This document shows positions 1 through 10,770 of a DNA stretch of 64,000 bases, piece after piece. How positions within the stretch are numbered: the stretch's first letter is position 1; each line of letters opens with the position of its first letter. This DNA comes from Aotearoamyces nothofagi (lineage: Eukaryota > Ascomycota > Leotiomycetes > Leotiales > Tympanidaceae). The notes beneath the pieces were generated by a model. The model ran no database searches, was not told where the DNA came from, and saw nothing but the letters and a program-made list of their open reading frames with translations. The stretch covers positions 301,210 to 365,209 of the forward strand of contig JADDTR010000026.1 in the NCBI GenBank assembly GCA_015345905.1. Direction: 5' to 3'. The translations under genes were made by a program, and so were the position numbers.

Positions 1-1916
1 CCATCCGGCGACAGAAAGCTACTGGATGATGTTCAAGGCTGGGTGAAGCCCGGTATGCTTGGAGCGCTCATGGGCTCGTCTGGAGCTGGAAAGACTACTC
101 TGCTCGATGTCCTAGCCCAACGAAAGACCGATGGAACTATCCACGGGTCAATCCAGGTAGATGGCCGACCGCTTACAGTATCCTTTCAGCGATCTGCCGG
201 TTACTGCGAGCAGCTTGATGTACACGAGCCGCTCACGACTGTAAGAGAAGCTTTGGAATTCTCGGCTCTCCTCCGACAGTCAAGGCATACTCCCAGAGAA
301 AGCAAACTCAAGTATGTTGATACAATCATTGATCTTCTTGAACTTCACGATATTGAGAATACCCTCATCGGAAAACCCGGAGCCGGGCTGTCAATTGAGC
401 AAAGGAAGAGAGTGACAATTGGTGTGGAGCTGGTTTCAAAGCCGAGTATTCTCATTTTCTTGGACGAGCCTACCTCTGGTCTAGATGGCCAGGCCGCCTA
501 TAATACCGTCCGTTTCCTACGCAAACTCTCAGAAGCTGGACAGGCTGTTCTCGTGACTATCCATCAGCCATCTGCTCAATTGTTCGCCCAGTTTGATACC
601 CTCCTGCTTCTAGCTGGAGGTGGAAAGACTGTATACTTCGGAGAAATCGGTGAAAATGGAAAAGCAGTGAAGGAATACTTTAGTAGATACGATGCTGCCT
701 GTCCAGAAACGACTAATCCTGCTGAACACATGATCGATGTGGTTTCAGGCGCTCTGTCAAAAGGAAAGGACTGGAATCAAGTCTGGCTAGCTTCTCCAGA
801 GTACGAACAAACAACTAAGGAATTAGACCGTATGATCGCCGAAGCAGCCGCAAAGCCAGCAGGGACGCAAGATGATGGTTATGAGTTTGCAATGCCATTA
901 TGGGACCAAATAAAATTAGTCACCCACCGTACGAATACCTCAATATATCGAAATACCGACTATATCAACAACAAGATTGCGCTACACGTTTCCTCGGCAC
1001 TCTTCAATGGCTTCTCATTCTGGAATATTGGAAATAATGTCGGCGACCTACAACTTCGTCTTTTCACCGTTTTCAATTTTATCTTCGTAGCCCCAGGTGT
1101 GATCGCGCAACTTCAGCCCGTCTTCATTGACCGCCGCGACATTTACGAAGCCCGGGAGAGTAAATCCAAGATGTATTCTTGGATTGCGTTTGTAACTGCT
1201 CTAATTGTCTCTGAAATTCCGTATCTCTGCCTCTGTGCTATTCTCTACTTCGTCTGCTGGTACTATACTGTTGGCCTCCCAACCGACTCCAACAAAGCAG
1301 GCGCGACTCTCTTTGTGATGTTCTTCTACGAGTTTATCTATACTGGAATTGGACAATTCGTTGCAGGTGAGTGGTGTGCCACTTTGCATGTATAGAATAA
1401 TATACTGACATTCCTCTTCTAGCTTATGCACCAAATGCCGTCTTCGCAGCGCTTTCGAACCCCCTCGTAATCGGTACCCTTGTCAGCTTTTGCGGTGTTC
1501 TTGTCCCCTACAGCCAAATCCAGTCTTTCTGGCGATATTGGATGTATTATCTCAACCCTTTCAACTACCTTATCGGCTCTCTCCTCACCTTTACTACCTT
1601 TGACGTAGTTGTCGAGTGCAGCTCTAGCGAATTCGCCATCTTCGACACTCCCAACAACATCACATGTTCAGAGTATCTTGCCGACTACATGAGCGGCAGC
1701 GGCGCTCGTACAAACCTGGTGAACCCGGATGCCACGGCGGGCTGCAAGGTATGCGAGTACAGATACGGCAGCGATTACTTAGCAACGGTTAATCTTAGCG
1801 AGTACTACGACGGTTGGAGAGATGCTGGTATTGTAGTCATGTTTATGTTTAGCTCGTACGCGATGGTATATCTGTTGATGAAGCTCCGCACAAAAGCATC
1901 CAAGCACGCCGATTAG
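1..1916 (+). CDS. PDR/ABCG-type ABC transporter, C-terminal half (5' partial)
   Basis: Full-size fungal pleiotropic drug resistance pumps export hydrophobic compounds across the plasma membrane using ATP. The reading frame is open from base 1, so only the second half-transporter is in the window. It starts inside the second nucleotide-binding domain, just before Walker A (GSSGAGKTT, about nt 73-99), followed by the signature LSIEQRKRV (about nt 388) and Walker B (ILIFLDEP, about nt 448). The second membrane domain follows, with the PDR-type Cys-rich outer loop and a C-terminus ending [10 protein letters not shown]. One intron, 1367-1422 (GT-AG, 56 nt), joins Val-Ala to Tyr-Ala-Pro in frame; exon 2 is 1423-1916. 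The Walker A Lys, ABC signature and Walker B are intact, so this half looks functional. The SNQ2-like subgroup is my inference from the C-terminal pattern; substrate unknown. Confidence 0.93.
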
Positions 1917-2656
1917 GACTGTCGACACGGACAGTTCGACCGATCTTTATATTTTCCTTTTGTTTGTCACAAAGGCCGAATCTTTATATTTTTCCTTTTG
2001 TTTATAATAGAGCCCTGCTTACGAGTTGGGATTGTATAGTATAATATCCGGTCTTGGATATTAGATGTGGCATTAGAAGAACTAGTATTGATGGAGCGGA
2101 GCGTATAGAAGGTTAAATAGATATAATATTGAAGTCAATAATGGGAAATTTCAGTTGCTAGCATGTTATTTTTAATAGTTTGAGAGTGTTATCCGTACAT
2201 TTTTAAACGTCAAAGAGTAAGTATAATACTATATCTATACTATTCGTATTGTAAAGGATTTTAATTTTTCGAGCGTTGCGATGTGGTCCGTCGGCTTTGC
2301 GTATAGTACGGTACGAAGGGATTCCTAGCCTCGCTTTTCTTTCGGCGCCGGTGCGGCGGCGGCGGATAATGAGAATAAATTGTTGATAAATGTGATGTGC
2401 CCTCTGGTTTTTGTTTTGTTTTGTTTCTTTAAAAAGTAGAGAAGAGACAGCTTTAGTTGACGATTATTATTATTATATATATATACTGATTGTTCTCGGC
2501 TTGATTGATCTCCCTCCCTCTCGCTGAAAATATTAGCGCCGGTACGAATCCCCCTCCTTACAGGTAAGTAATTCCCTGAGGGTCTGAAATAGTACAGTAT
2601 ATAGCAAGATTGATGCTAATGGAAGATGCAAGACCAGAAACCCCACTCCAACCAAG
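1917..2656. other. Intergenic, AT-rich 3' flank of the ABC gene
   Basis: No coding signal. It contains a duplicated TCTTTATATTTT-CCTTTTGTTT element at about 1944-2002 directly after the ABC stop, AT-rich stretches, and a short pyrimidine/TA run (about 2465-2485) before the next gene. Confidence 0.6.
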
Positions 2657-3217
2657 ATGTCAAAAACCGCACTCCTCGTAATGGACATGCAGCAAGGCAT
2701 CTTCAACCTCGCGCCCGCGGCCACCTCCCTCCTGCCACTGCTCGCCCAGACCATCGGCGCCGCGCGCGCAGCGCACATCCCCGTCATCTACATCACCATC
2801 GAGTTCCGGCGCGGCCACCCGGACCTCTCGCCGCGCAACACGACCCACGCACGCATCCAGGCCTTCGGCGGCTTCCAGCACGGCGACGCGGTTGTCGAGG
2901 TGCATCCGGACGTCGCGCCGCACCCGGACGACGTGGTGGTCGTCAAGCGCCGCGTGTCTGCCTTTGCTGGCACGGATCTAGAGGTCGTGCTGCGGAGTAT
3001 GAGCGTGGGGAAATTGGTGCTGACGGGGATTGCGACGGGGGGCGTGGTGCTGTCGACGCTGAGGCAGGCTGCGGATTTGGATTATGAGGTGCTGGTGTTG
3101 AGGGATCTATGTTTTGATGGCGATGAGGAGGTGCATCGGGTCTTGGTGGAGAAGGTCTTCCCGAAGCAGGCGGTGGTTAAGGCTGCAGGGGAGTGGGTTG
3201 CGGAGATTGAGGCTTGA
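2657..3217 (+). CDS. Isochorismatase-like cysteine hydrolase family protein, Cys replaced
   Basis: A 186-residue single-exon protein with the isochorismatase-like fold. The N-terminal catalytic Asp is in LLVMDMQQG (residue 10) and the catalytic Lys is in VVKRRVSAFAGTDLE (about residue 97). The segment that normally reads G-x-A-T-x-x-C-V is GIATGGVVLSTLR, with Val where the nucleophilic Cys sits. From family knowledge, fungal members with this Gly-Val-Val variant form a recurrent subgroup; without the Cys the usual amidase/hydrolase chemistry is not expected, so the reaction is unknown. The ATG at 2657 has an A at -3 and gives the family's usual N-terminus (KTALLVMDMQ). The gene is markedly more GC-rich than its flanks. 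It is followed by saccharopine dehydrogenase on the same strand, with no evident functional link. Confidence 0.87.
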   Translation: MSKTALLVMDMQQGIFNLAPAATSLLPLLAQTIGAARAAHIPVIYITIEFRRGHPDLSPRNTTHARIQAFGGFQHGDAVVEVHPDVAPHPDDVVVVKRRVSAFAGTDLEVVLRSMSVGKLVLTGIATGGVVLSTLRQAADLDYEVLVLRDLCFDGDEEVHRVLVEKVFPKQAVVKAAGEWVAEIEA

Positions 3218-3445
3218 GAGGGGGATGGGTTGGGGGTGTGTGTGATGTGGTGGGATTCGAGTAGGCCTTTGAGAAATGCATCCTTGTTGGAGAGATTCCT
3301 TTTAAACCGCCCGTATACTGGTAGGAAACATCATCAACAATTATATAGTAGATATAGATTATATAAAATAATTTAGTAGTTGTGTTATGGTGCCGGAATC
3401 ACGATGTCGGAGATGCCGGGTAGGAAATGGGGTGTAAGCGGAATT

Positions 3446-3471
3446 AGGCACGTGCACAATAGGCACGTGCA
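3446..3471. promoter_or_regulatory. Two direct copies of AGGCACGTGCA (E-box)
   Basis: The 11-mer AGGCACGTGCA occurs at 3446-3456 and again at 3461-3471, each with a central palindromic CACGTG. CACGTG is the core bound by bHLH proteins such as Cbf1. It lies about 620 bp upstream of the saccharopine dehydrogenase ATG. Function is inferred only. Confidence 0.35.
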
Positions 3472-4027
3472 TATACTTCCACGTTCCCGAGTACTTTATT
3501 TGCCGACCCTCAAGCGAGCGCCTAAAGGGTCACTTACTTTGTCTCTTTGAGAACTTTAATGGGAGGAGATCCCCCTGTAGGATTCCTCAAGAACCAATCT
3601 TCGTATTACCTTACCTACTGCTATATAAACTATCTATTACCTATGCTTCACCAGCAATTACCCAGTGCTATAAAGAACTTACCTCGATAACTCTTTACGG
3701 TAGGATCTTTATATAGAAGAGATTTTAATAGATAAAATATCTTGTTTAAGCCTTAGTTTCTTATAGGTTTATTGTAGAAGCAGTTGATTATAGAGATTAA
3801 AGGATGCTTATATATATTAAATACAATTCTATATTGACATACCCAGCTAATCTATAGTACAGATCTATATAGTAAAGGATATAAATATAAGCTTGAGTAT
3901 CCTAAGGCTTATATCCTAATGCTTAAACTGATAAGCCGCTTTTATCTCACTCCCTCTATTTTTACTCCGCTCCGCTCCGCTCCGCTTTAGCGATCTCGGC
4001 CGCGGGCCACATTCTGCTAAAGCTCTC

Positions 4028-4034
4028 TGAGTCA
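4028..4034. promoter_or_regulatory. TGAGTCA, Gcn4/CPC1-type site upstream of LYS9
   Basis: An exact TGASTCA heptamer lies 58 bp before the saccharopine dehydrogenase start. Gcn4/CPC1/CpcA bind this motif in promoters of amino-acid biosynthetic genes under general amino-acid control, so position and target gene both fit. Confidence 0.55.
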
Positions 4035-4091
4035 AGCTGCGCGCCCATTTCACAACCATCCCATTCAGCATCAGCATCAACATTAGTAACT

Positions 4092-5787
4092 ATGGCACCA
4101 ACTCAGCGAGTCTTGGTTCTTGGAAGCGGATTTGTCTGCAAGCCGACTGTAAGCAGTGATTCGGGAGAGGAAGACCTCGCGACAAGACAGATGAACTAAC
4201 TCTGTTAAGGTCCAAATCATCAGCGATGCCGGCGTTGAGGTTTCTGTTGGTGAGTTATTAAACGGGTAGCTGAGGGTGGGAGGATGAGCGATGATTCTAA
4301 TTGACATATGGTATAGCATGCAGAACTCTCTCAAGCGCTAAGAAGCTGTGCGAAGGCATCAAGCTCGCCAGCCCTGTCTCGCTCGACGTCACAGATGACA
4401 AGGCACTTGATGCAGAACTTGCGAAAAATGACCTGGTATGTTTTTATCTTTTTCAACGACCGAACAATATTGACAGCAGTGCAGGTTGTTTCTCTAATTC
4501 CTTACACATTCCATGCGCAAGTTATCAAGGCGGCTATTCGAGCCAAGGTCAACGTTGTAACGACCTCATACGTCTCACCTGCTATGATGGAACTTGATCA
4601 GCAGTGTAAAGATGCAGGCATCACAGTCATGAACGAGATCGGCCTCGACCCAGGAATTGACCATTTATATGCAGTAAAGGCACGTTGTAATATTTCCCTT
4701 GGGAGAAAGTGGGCTAATCTTTTGCAATTAGACGATTTCCGAGGTCCATGATGCCGGAGGAAAGATCCTCTCGTTCCTCTCCTACTGTGGTGGTCTTCCA
4801 GCTCCAGAGGATTCCGGAAACCCGTTGGGATACAAGTTCTCCTGGTCGTCTCGCGGTGTCCTACTCGCATTAAGAAACGCCGCAAGTTTCTACCAGGGAG
4901 GAAAGGTCGTCAACGTTTCCGGTCCAGACTTGATGGCTACGGCCAAGCCATACCACATCTATCCGGGGTACAACTTGGTCGCGTACCCGAATAGAGACTC
5001 GACACCCTACAAAGAGCGCTACAACATTCCCGAGGCACAGACCATCATCAGGGGAACTCTCAGATACGCAGGTTTCCCGGAGTTTGTTAAGGTCCTTGTA
5101 GACATGGGATTCCTCAGCGACGAGGAGAACAGTGCGCTAAAGAATCCCATTTCGTGGGCGGATGCCACAAAGAAGATCCTCGGTGCCGCATCGACGAGCG
5201 AGAAGGACCTCATCTCGGCCATCTGCTCTAAGGCCAGCTTCAAGGACAACGAGGAGAAGGAGCGAATCTTGGCCGGACTTAAGTGGGTCGGTATCTTCTC
5301 TGCCGAGTTGATAACGCCAAAGGGAAACCCCCTTGACACCCTCTGCGCAACCTTGGAGCAGAAGATGCAGTTCGAAGAAGGCGAGAAAGGTATGCTCCCG
5401 AATCCCCAACTAAGCTTTCATAGAGCTGCCGATTAACATCTGTTCAGATTTGGTGATCTTGCAGCACAAGTTCCTCATCCAAAAGAAGGACGGCAGTCTT
5501 GAGACTAGAACTTCTACTCTGGTGGACACGGGCAAGCCGGTAGGATCTGGTGGATATTCGAGTATGGCGCGCTTAGTTGGTGGTATGTTTTCCCTCGATT
5601 CGTTCTCTTTTTGCGCGGCACTGACACCTTTATAGTCCCCTGTGGAGTTGCCGTGTTGCAGGTCTTGAACGGCACGATCTCCGATCTTGGCGTCCTAGCT
5701 CCCATAACCCCGCGCATCAACAATCCGCTGATTAAGGAGTTGGATGAGAAATATGGCATTAAATGCATTGAAAAGGTTATCGCATAG
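4092..5787 (+). CDS. LYS9: Saccharopine dehydrogenase (NADP+, L-glutamate-forming)
   Basis: Saccharopine reductase joins alpha-aminoadipate semialdehyde and glutamate to saccharopine, the penultimate step of fungal lysine synthesis. Seven exons by eye: 4092-4148, 4210-4249, 4317-4435, 4485-4679, 4732-5389, 5448-5582, 5636-5787, giving 451 residues, the usual family length. The N-terminus has the dinucleotide-binding glycine motif VLVLGSGF. Conserved blocks include SLIPYTFHAQVIKAAI, NEIGLDPGIDHLYAVK, LSYCGGLPAPE and AYPNRDSTPYKERYNI; the C-terminus ends YGIKCIEKVIA. Intron 4 (4680-4731) begins GC rather than GT if the conserved Val-Lys before it is kept. A TGAGTCA site lies 58 bp upstream. Single primary-metabolism gene between accessory genes; no disruption seen. 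Confidence 0.95.
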
Positions 5788-6059
5788 AAACTTTCTAGAT
5801 ACTTCTTAGAAACGGGCTCAGCCGTAGAATTTAGACCAAATTCCAATTCAAGGCAATCCTTTTCATTATATTGACTGGCATGATATCGAAAACTACGTTT
5901 TATATTATATTATTTGCGAATAGTATCCAGTATTGCAACAAACTATGCTATCCTGATTTGAAATGAAAACACCCCAATGCCAGTGCTGCCAATCCAGTAA
6001 TCTCTAAAGTTCATGCTTTGCAGAACTCCGTCTTTCATCTAGACTATACAGTATCTATC

Positions 6060-7755
6060 TCATTCTGACTGTTCAGTCTTCGCTTCCCCTGATTTGGCGT
6101 CCTTTTTTTCCCTTCGTTTTTCCTTGTCGGCTTCCTTCTTGGCTTCCTTCTCTCTCTTCTCCTCTCTCCAACGAGGACCACACCTTATCACCCATATGAC
6201 GATAGGACACATCAGCCACCACACACCCACAATCAAAACGGAAACCCAGCCTTGGCCCATGGCATTGATCAAAGGAATGACCAACGCTACTCCCCCTGCG
6301 CCTAGCCAACATCTTGCAAGATTCATGGCTGCTGTTGCTGTCCCGGGGGCTGAGCGGTTCAGGTCCACTACGAGAGTGCTTAGGCCTTGAAATGACGAGG
6401 AAACACAAAAGGTCAAAAAGAAGATCAAGACAAGAGGTCCGGCAAGACTTGTTTGCTTATCCATGCACCATCCAAATCCTAGAGTAAATAGGCCGGCAAG
6501 GAACACCATGGGAAGAACAATTTGAAGTCGAGCGGCTTCGACGGGAAAGTCTGAAAGGTCTTGCTGCCGAGTCTTCGAGATCTCCAAGCCAACCAATTTT
6601 GCATGTCGCCGGAAGTTCCAGTCGAGGAATCGGCCTGATATAAGAGCAGCGAAAAAGCTGCCGAAGCCCGTGGGGAGGTAACATAGGCCAACTTGAATTG
6701 TATTTAAACCGTATGTGTCCCGAAGCTGCGATGGCAGACTAGTGATAATCATATAATATCCGGCAAAAATGGCGCTGGCGTAAATGAGGACGATTCCTGA
6801 CTCCTTGTCTAAGATGATCCAGATGGTATTGAGAGGATTCGGTCGACTTTTGAAGGTCCTAGAGGCTTCTTCCACAACCTCGCCGTCTCTCCTTCGCTTT
6901 CTCAGATGGAGATAACTTATCAATGAATGGTTCCACTTTGGGGGCGGAAGGGATCCATTGCCGACGATTTTTCGACATGTCTCGGGTAAGAAGGCGAGGA
7001 TGACGACGAAGACCACTCCTCCAAATATTGTGAGGAACCAGAAGACAGATCTCCATCCAAGATACTGGCAGAGTAGTCCGCCAATGATGGGACCGGCGGC
7101 TGGACCAATCAAAGCACCCATGGTAACGTATCCAATGTAAGACCCTCTTTGAGAGGACGTGACAATATCAGCGACGACTGCGTTTGCCAAAGCGATGGTG
7201 CCGCTGCTACCAGAGCTCTGCAAACACCGGAGAACCATTAGTGCCGCATAACTGTTCTGCAAGGCCAATCCGATACAAGCTCCGATGTATAATATAAAGC
7301 AGATTAGGTATGATGGTCTTCGACCCTTCTCATCTGAAAGGCTCCCAACAAACGAGGGAGCCAGTCCTTGAAATATCTGTATACAGTTAGCTCTGAGATC
7401 TCCATTCACCTAGGCTCCATACCATGTATGTTGTGATTGATAAGTTGATCAAGGAATTTGAGACATTGAGGTCGTCCGCCAAAGTATTGAGTGCCGGATA
7501 GTAGATGTTGGCGGACAGGGGAGAAAAAAGTGCAGACAGTGATGCGATGATTACAATTAACGTCTTCTGACTTGAGCTAAAAACCGAGTACAGTGGCTCT
7601 GAATCATCGTTCTTTCCTTTTTCTACATCAACGACTTCTGGTACTTGGTCTTGGGCTGATAGTGACTCCTCCCGTGTCATCGCGGAGTCCTCTTGTCCAC
7701 GAGGTAATTCGTGCTGTGTGGAAGGTAACATGTCCTGACTGTTTGTCGATGCCAT
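6060..7755 (-). CDS. MFS drug:H+ antiporter, DHA1 family (Qdr-like)
   Basis: A 12-helix major-facilitator proton antiporter of the DHA1 type, probably exporting toxic small molecules at the plasma membrane. Exons 7755-7423 and 7376-6060 are split by a 46-nt intron (7377-7422) and give 549 residues. After a hydrophilic N-terminal tail come TM1-2 (LSANIYYPALNTLADDL), motif A (GSLSDEKGRRPSY) and the antiporter motif C (GALIGPAAGPIIGGLL). A charged central loop separates the two six-helix halves, and the C-terminal tail is very Lys/Glu-rich. The ATG at 7755 has an A-rich Kozak context; the frame extends upstream but only through a TTG. The QDR assignment rests on the SGSSGTIALANAVVADI region; substrate unknown. 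Its stop lies 272 bp from the convergent LYS9 stop. Confidence 0.92.
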
Positions 7756-8302
7756 TTTTAAGAAGGCGACGATCCAAATGCTGCTGTTAGATATGTTGTT
7801 CGATTTTAGCAAAGTACAGGACCGCGGGAGGCTTTATACACAACGAGAACCCTGCCTAATCAGCCGCAGCGCTCATGCAATTGTAAAGATTCGGAGAATA
7901 ACTAAGCACTAGAGTTACAAGGCAGGGACACATAATGAAACATGTTACTTTCGATTCGGAGTTTCTGGAATTTTAACTCCACCCTGCACCAATTGATATG
8001 GGGTGGCCGTACTCGGTGCCGATAAACTACGGCGATTGGAATTAACGGCCATGATCGGTGCCGCTGCGGCGCCGATAAGGCAGCCCTTCACGTGACTTGA
8101 AGCAAGCCTACTACAGAAAATTTATGAGCATTTTAATTCGTGCTTCAGACTAGAAGATGTCCTCCAGTCTATCCATGTAGCTAATTACCCGTTGCGCCTC
8201 TGAGCCTCTCTATATTGTTTACCTGCAGAGAGTAAGTGATACTATAGCGAAGATCACCTGACGCCATATACTTGATGCTTGTCGCCTGAGGCCTATTATC
8301 CA
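7756..8302. other. Intergenic between DHA1 promoter and tannase pseudogene
   Basis: Promoter side of the minus-strand DHA1 antiporter, with no coding signal. A duplicated GGTGCCG element (about 8014 and 8055) and a CACGTGA at about 8089 are visible. The true 5' end of the tannase pseudogene may extend into the right part, but I could not follow homology left of about 8303. Confidence 0.4.
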
Positions 8303-9455
8303 AGTCAGCCTCCACACCAGTGCAGTAGCTGGCAAGAAACTTGCCGAAACATTCTACGGCAAGCCAGCCTATAATCATACTACATCGGTTGCTCTCTTGG
8401 TGGACGGCAAGGAATCCAAGCTGCAGAGATGTTTCCAAGCGATTTTGACAGGATAGTAGCCGGCCCACCAGCGCTTGATTTCAACAACTTAGTATCATGG
8501 AGAGCGAGTTTCTATCCCGAAACAGGACCATCTAGCTCACAAGATTTTATTACACCAGAAACATGGACAACATTAATCGACGACGAGATATTGAAGCAAT
8601 GTGACGGTATCGATGGCGTCATAGATGGTATCATCGATGATCCCTCGCTATGCGGCTTCAACCCTGGAGGACTTGTATGCGTAGATGGTGCGCCAGAAAC
8701 GAACTGCTTGGCTCGCACTCAGGTAGAAATAGTATGAAAGGTATTCAAACCATTATATGGCGAAAACGGAAATCTCATATACCCGGGAATGATGGCAGTC
8801 AACAGACTCTACGCGGGCATACCGTTCCGTTACTCAGAAGTACCACCATAATTCCCAAATCTTAATCAACCCTGCTAAATACCAACCACAGAATTTGGTT
8901 CAAATACGTCATCTACAACCCCTCATGGAACGCATGCGATTTCATAGTCCACGACGCCACAATCGCAGACGCTCTCAACCCTTCCAACATCCGAACCTGG
9001 CCCTCTGACCTCTCGGCATTCCGTGCCAACGACGGTAGAATCCTAGCTCTTCACGGGCAGCAAGATAACCAGATCACAGGCTTCAACACAGAGCGCTTCT
9101 ACAACCATCTCCTGCAGGGCATGCAAGCCTCAACAACCGAGCTCGACGGGTTCTTTCGAGTCTTCCGCATCCCAGGTATGTTCCATTGCAATTCCGGGCC
9201 TGGAGCTTGGGTTGTCGGACAGGGCGGCGGAGCGTCGGCAGAGGGCGTGCCGTTTGATAGTGAAAGGAACGTTCTCTAGGCGGTGGCGAAATGGGTTGAA
9301 GACGGGACGGCGCCCGAAACTATAGAGGGTACGAAATCGTGTATCATAACGTCGATCTGGGCAAGGAGTTCCGAAGACGGCATTGCAGGTATCCGAAAAG
9401 AAACACCTCCGTTGGCGGAGATCATACTCTGTTGAGCAGTTGGATGTGTATTTGA
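8303..9455 (+). pseudogene. Tannase/feruloyl esterase family, broken
   Basis: Secreted fungal tannases and feruloyl esterases of this family release phenolic acids from plant polymers. Recognisable family blocks appear in order but in different frames: HTSAVAGKKLAETFYGKP (from about 8312), the nucleophile motif YYIGCSLGGRQG (about 8381-8410), FDRIVAGPPALDFNNLVSW, CDGIDGVIDGIIDDP, WFKYVIYNPSW, LHGQQDNQITGFNTERFYNHL in part (from about 9052), FHCNSGPGAW and FRRRHCRYPKRN near the end. Lesions: a frameshift at about 8379, TGA at 8735-8737, an extra base after a former intron (about 8840-8891), TAG at 9277-9279 and a frameshift at about 9337. The 5' part (signal peptide, N-terminal third) is not recognisable. 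Several independent lesions make sequencing error unlikely. Confidence 0.85.
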
Positions 9456-10770
9456 AAAGGCTCTTATCGAGATCGGACTGTCGCATCGATAACATATCTT
9501 ATCGGTCGATGCACGATCTGGAGTTCTGGGGATTGGGGCTTTTCGGCGCTAGGCTTGATCCAATCTAGTGTCATCCCCAGCAGATAATTTCGTAATCAAG
9601 GTTTTTCTCGGATAAGCAACCGATGATATGCACCAAATCGACTTGCGATTATAGGATTTATACTCGACTCTATCAGCGATGAGTCTTGTCGGCATATATA
9701 CTATATCTAATTATGATGTACAATAGGACTGTAGAACGGCTTAATGGTAGAATATCGGAGTAGGTTATAGGTCTAGATTGCCGGTTTAAACTTTCATAGT
9801 TTTGTTTAATGTTTGAAAAAAAGAAAACGAAAATATATAGTTATCTACAAATTTAATAAAATATAAATGTGACGGTATATAAATATATATCTATTCATAT
9901 AACAAAAAAAAAGCATACCCAAGAATATAAATACAAAGATCGAAATCATATTCCAACAAGCTCTTTCAAACAACACTACTATGTGCGCTCCGTCCCTTCT
10001 ACGAACATCGAAAGCCGGCTCAACTTCTGCTATATAAATTAGAATCCACCCTGGTGCATCTATCCAGATACATCACACCGATACCTGCAGATCGCATCTG
10101 TACACGTGACATATCGCGCGCGATATTATACAACGCGGTTGGGTTCGGTGAGCAGTAATGCTGAGTGAGGATTCAGACTTCGAGCTATTGCTATGCGATG
10201 CGATGCTATAATTACGTATCCTATATGCATTACTATATATTAGTACGCATGTCTGCTACGATATTGAATCGGTGTTTTATCTATTCTTTATCCTACTTCT
10301 ACTTCCTACTTGTACATCTACATCTAGATATTTCATTCACGAGATTGACATTTCGTATCACGTGACGGATTACCAATTATAGGATTACAGGATCTGCTGT
10401 CTCTGAGAAGATACAGTGGTAGATACTGCATGGGTAGAACATGTATAGGTAGAACGAAAGCTTGCTCTAGGATTCTTGGGAGTGGGGATCGGACGGGATG
10501 GGTGCGTCGGAAGGGAGTGGTTATAGTATCCCGAGATCGAAAGGCGTGCTCTGCGGCGGAGCCGGGGGGAGGAGGAATGTTCGAGAGCGGGTGCAGGCGG
10601 ATACGTGGGCGAGAGCAGGAATCTGGAGGGGGTTAGATGTGATGAGTGGTTGTCGTTGCGTCGATGGCGATGTGTGTTCTTCGAGTGCGCTGTTCGATAC
10701 AGCATCTCGTTAGAGTGTCTCGTCCGATATTGAAACTATTTCATCGCGGTCCTGGTATAACGCCCGACCG
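9456..10770. other. Intergenic, AT-rich then GC-rich, no gene seen
   Basis: About 9600-10400 is AT-rich with A-runs and no family similarity. About 10400-10720 is GC-richer, with an open minus-strand frame rich in Ser/Arg/Pro that matches nothing I recognise and looks compositional. Confidence 0.45.

Larger units (their letters stand above)
3218..4091. other. Intergenic; AT-rich decayed stretch and LYS9 promoter
   Basis: About 3600-3940 is AT- and TpA-rich with no readable protein, consistent with a mutated repeat fragment, though I cannot identify one. A (CTCCG)n run lies at about 3966-3986. The 3' part is the probable promoter of the saccharopine dehydrogenase gene. Confidence 0.5.
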
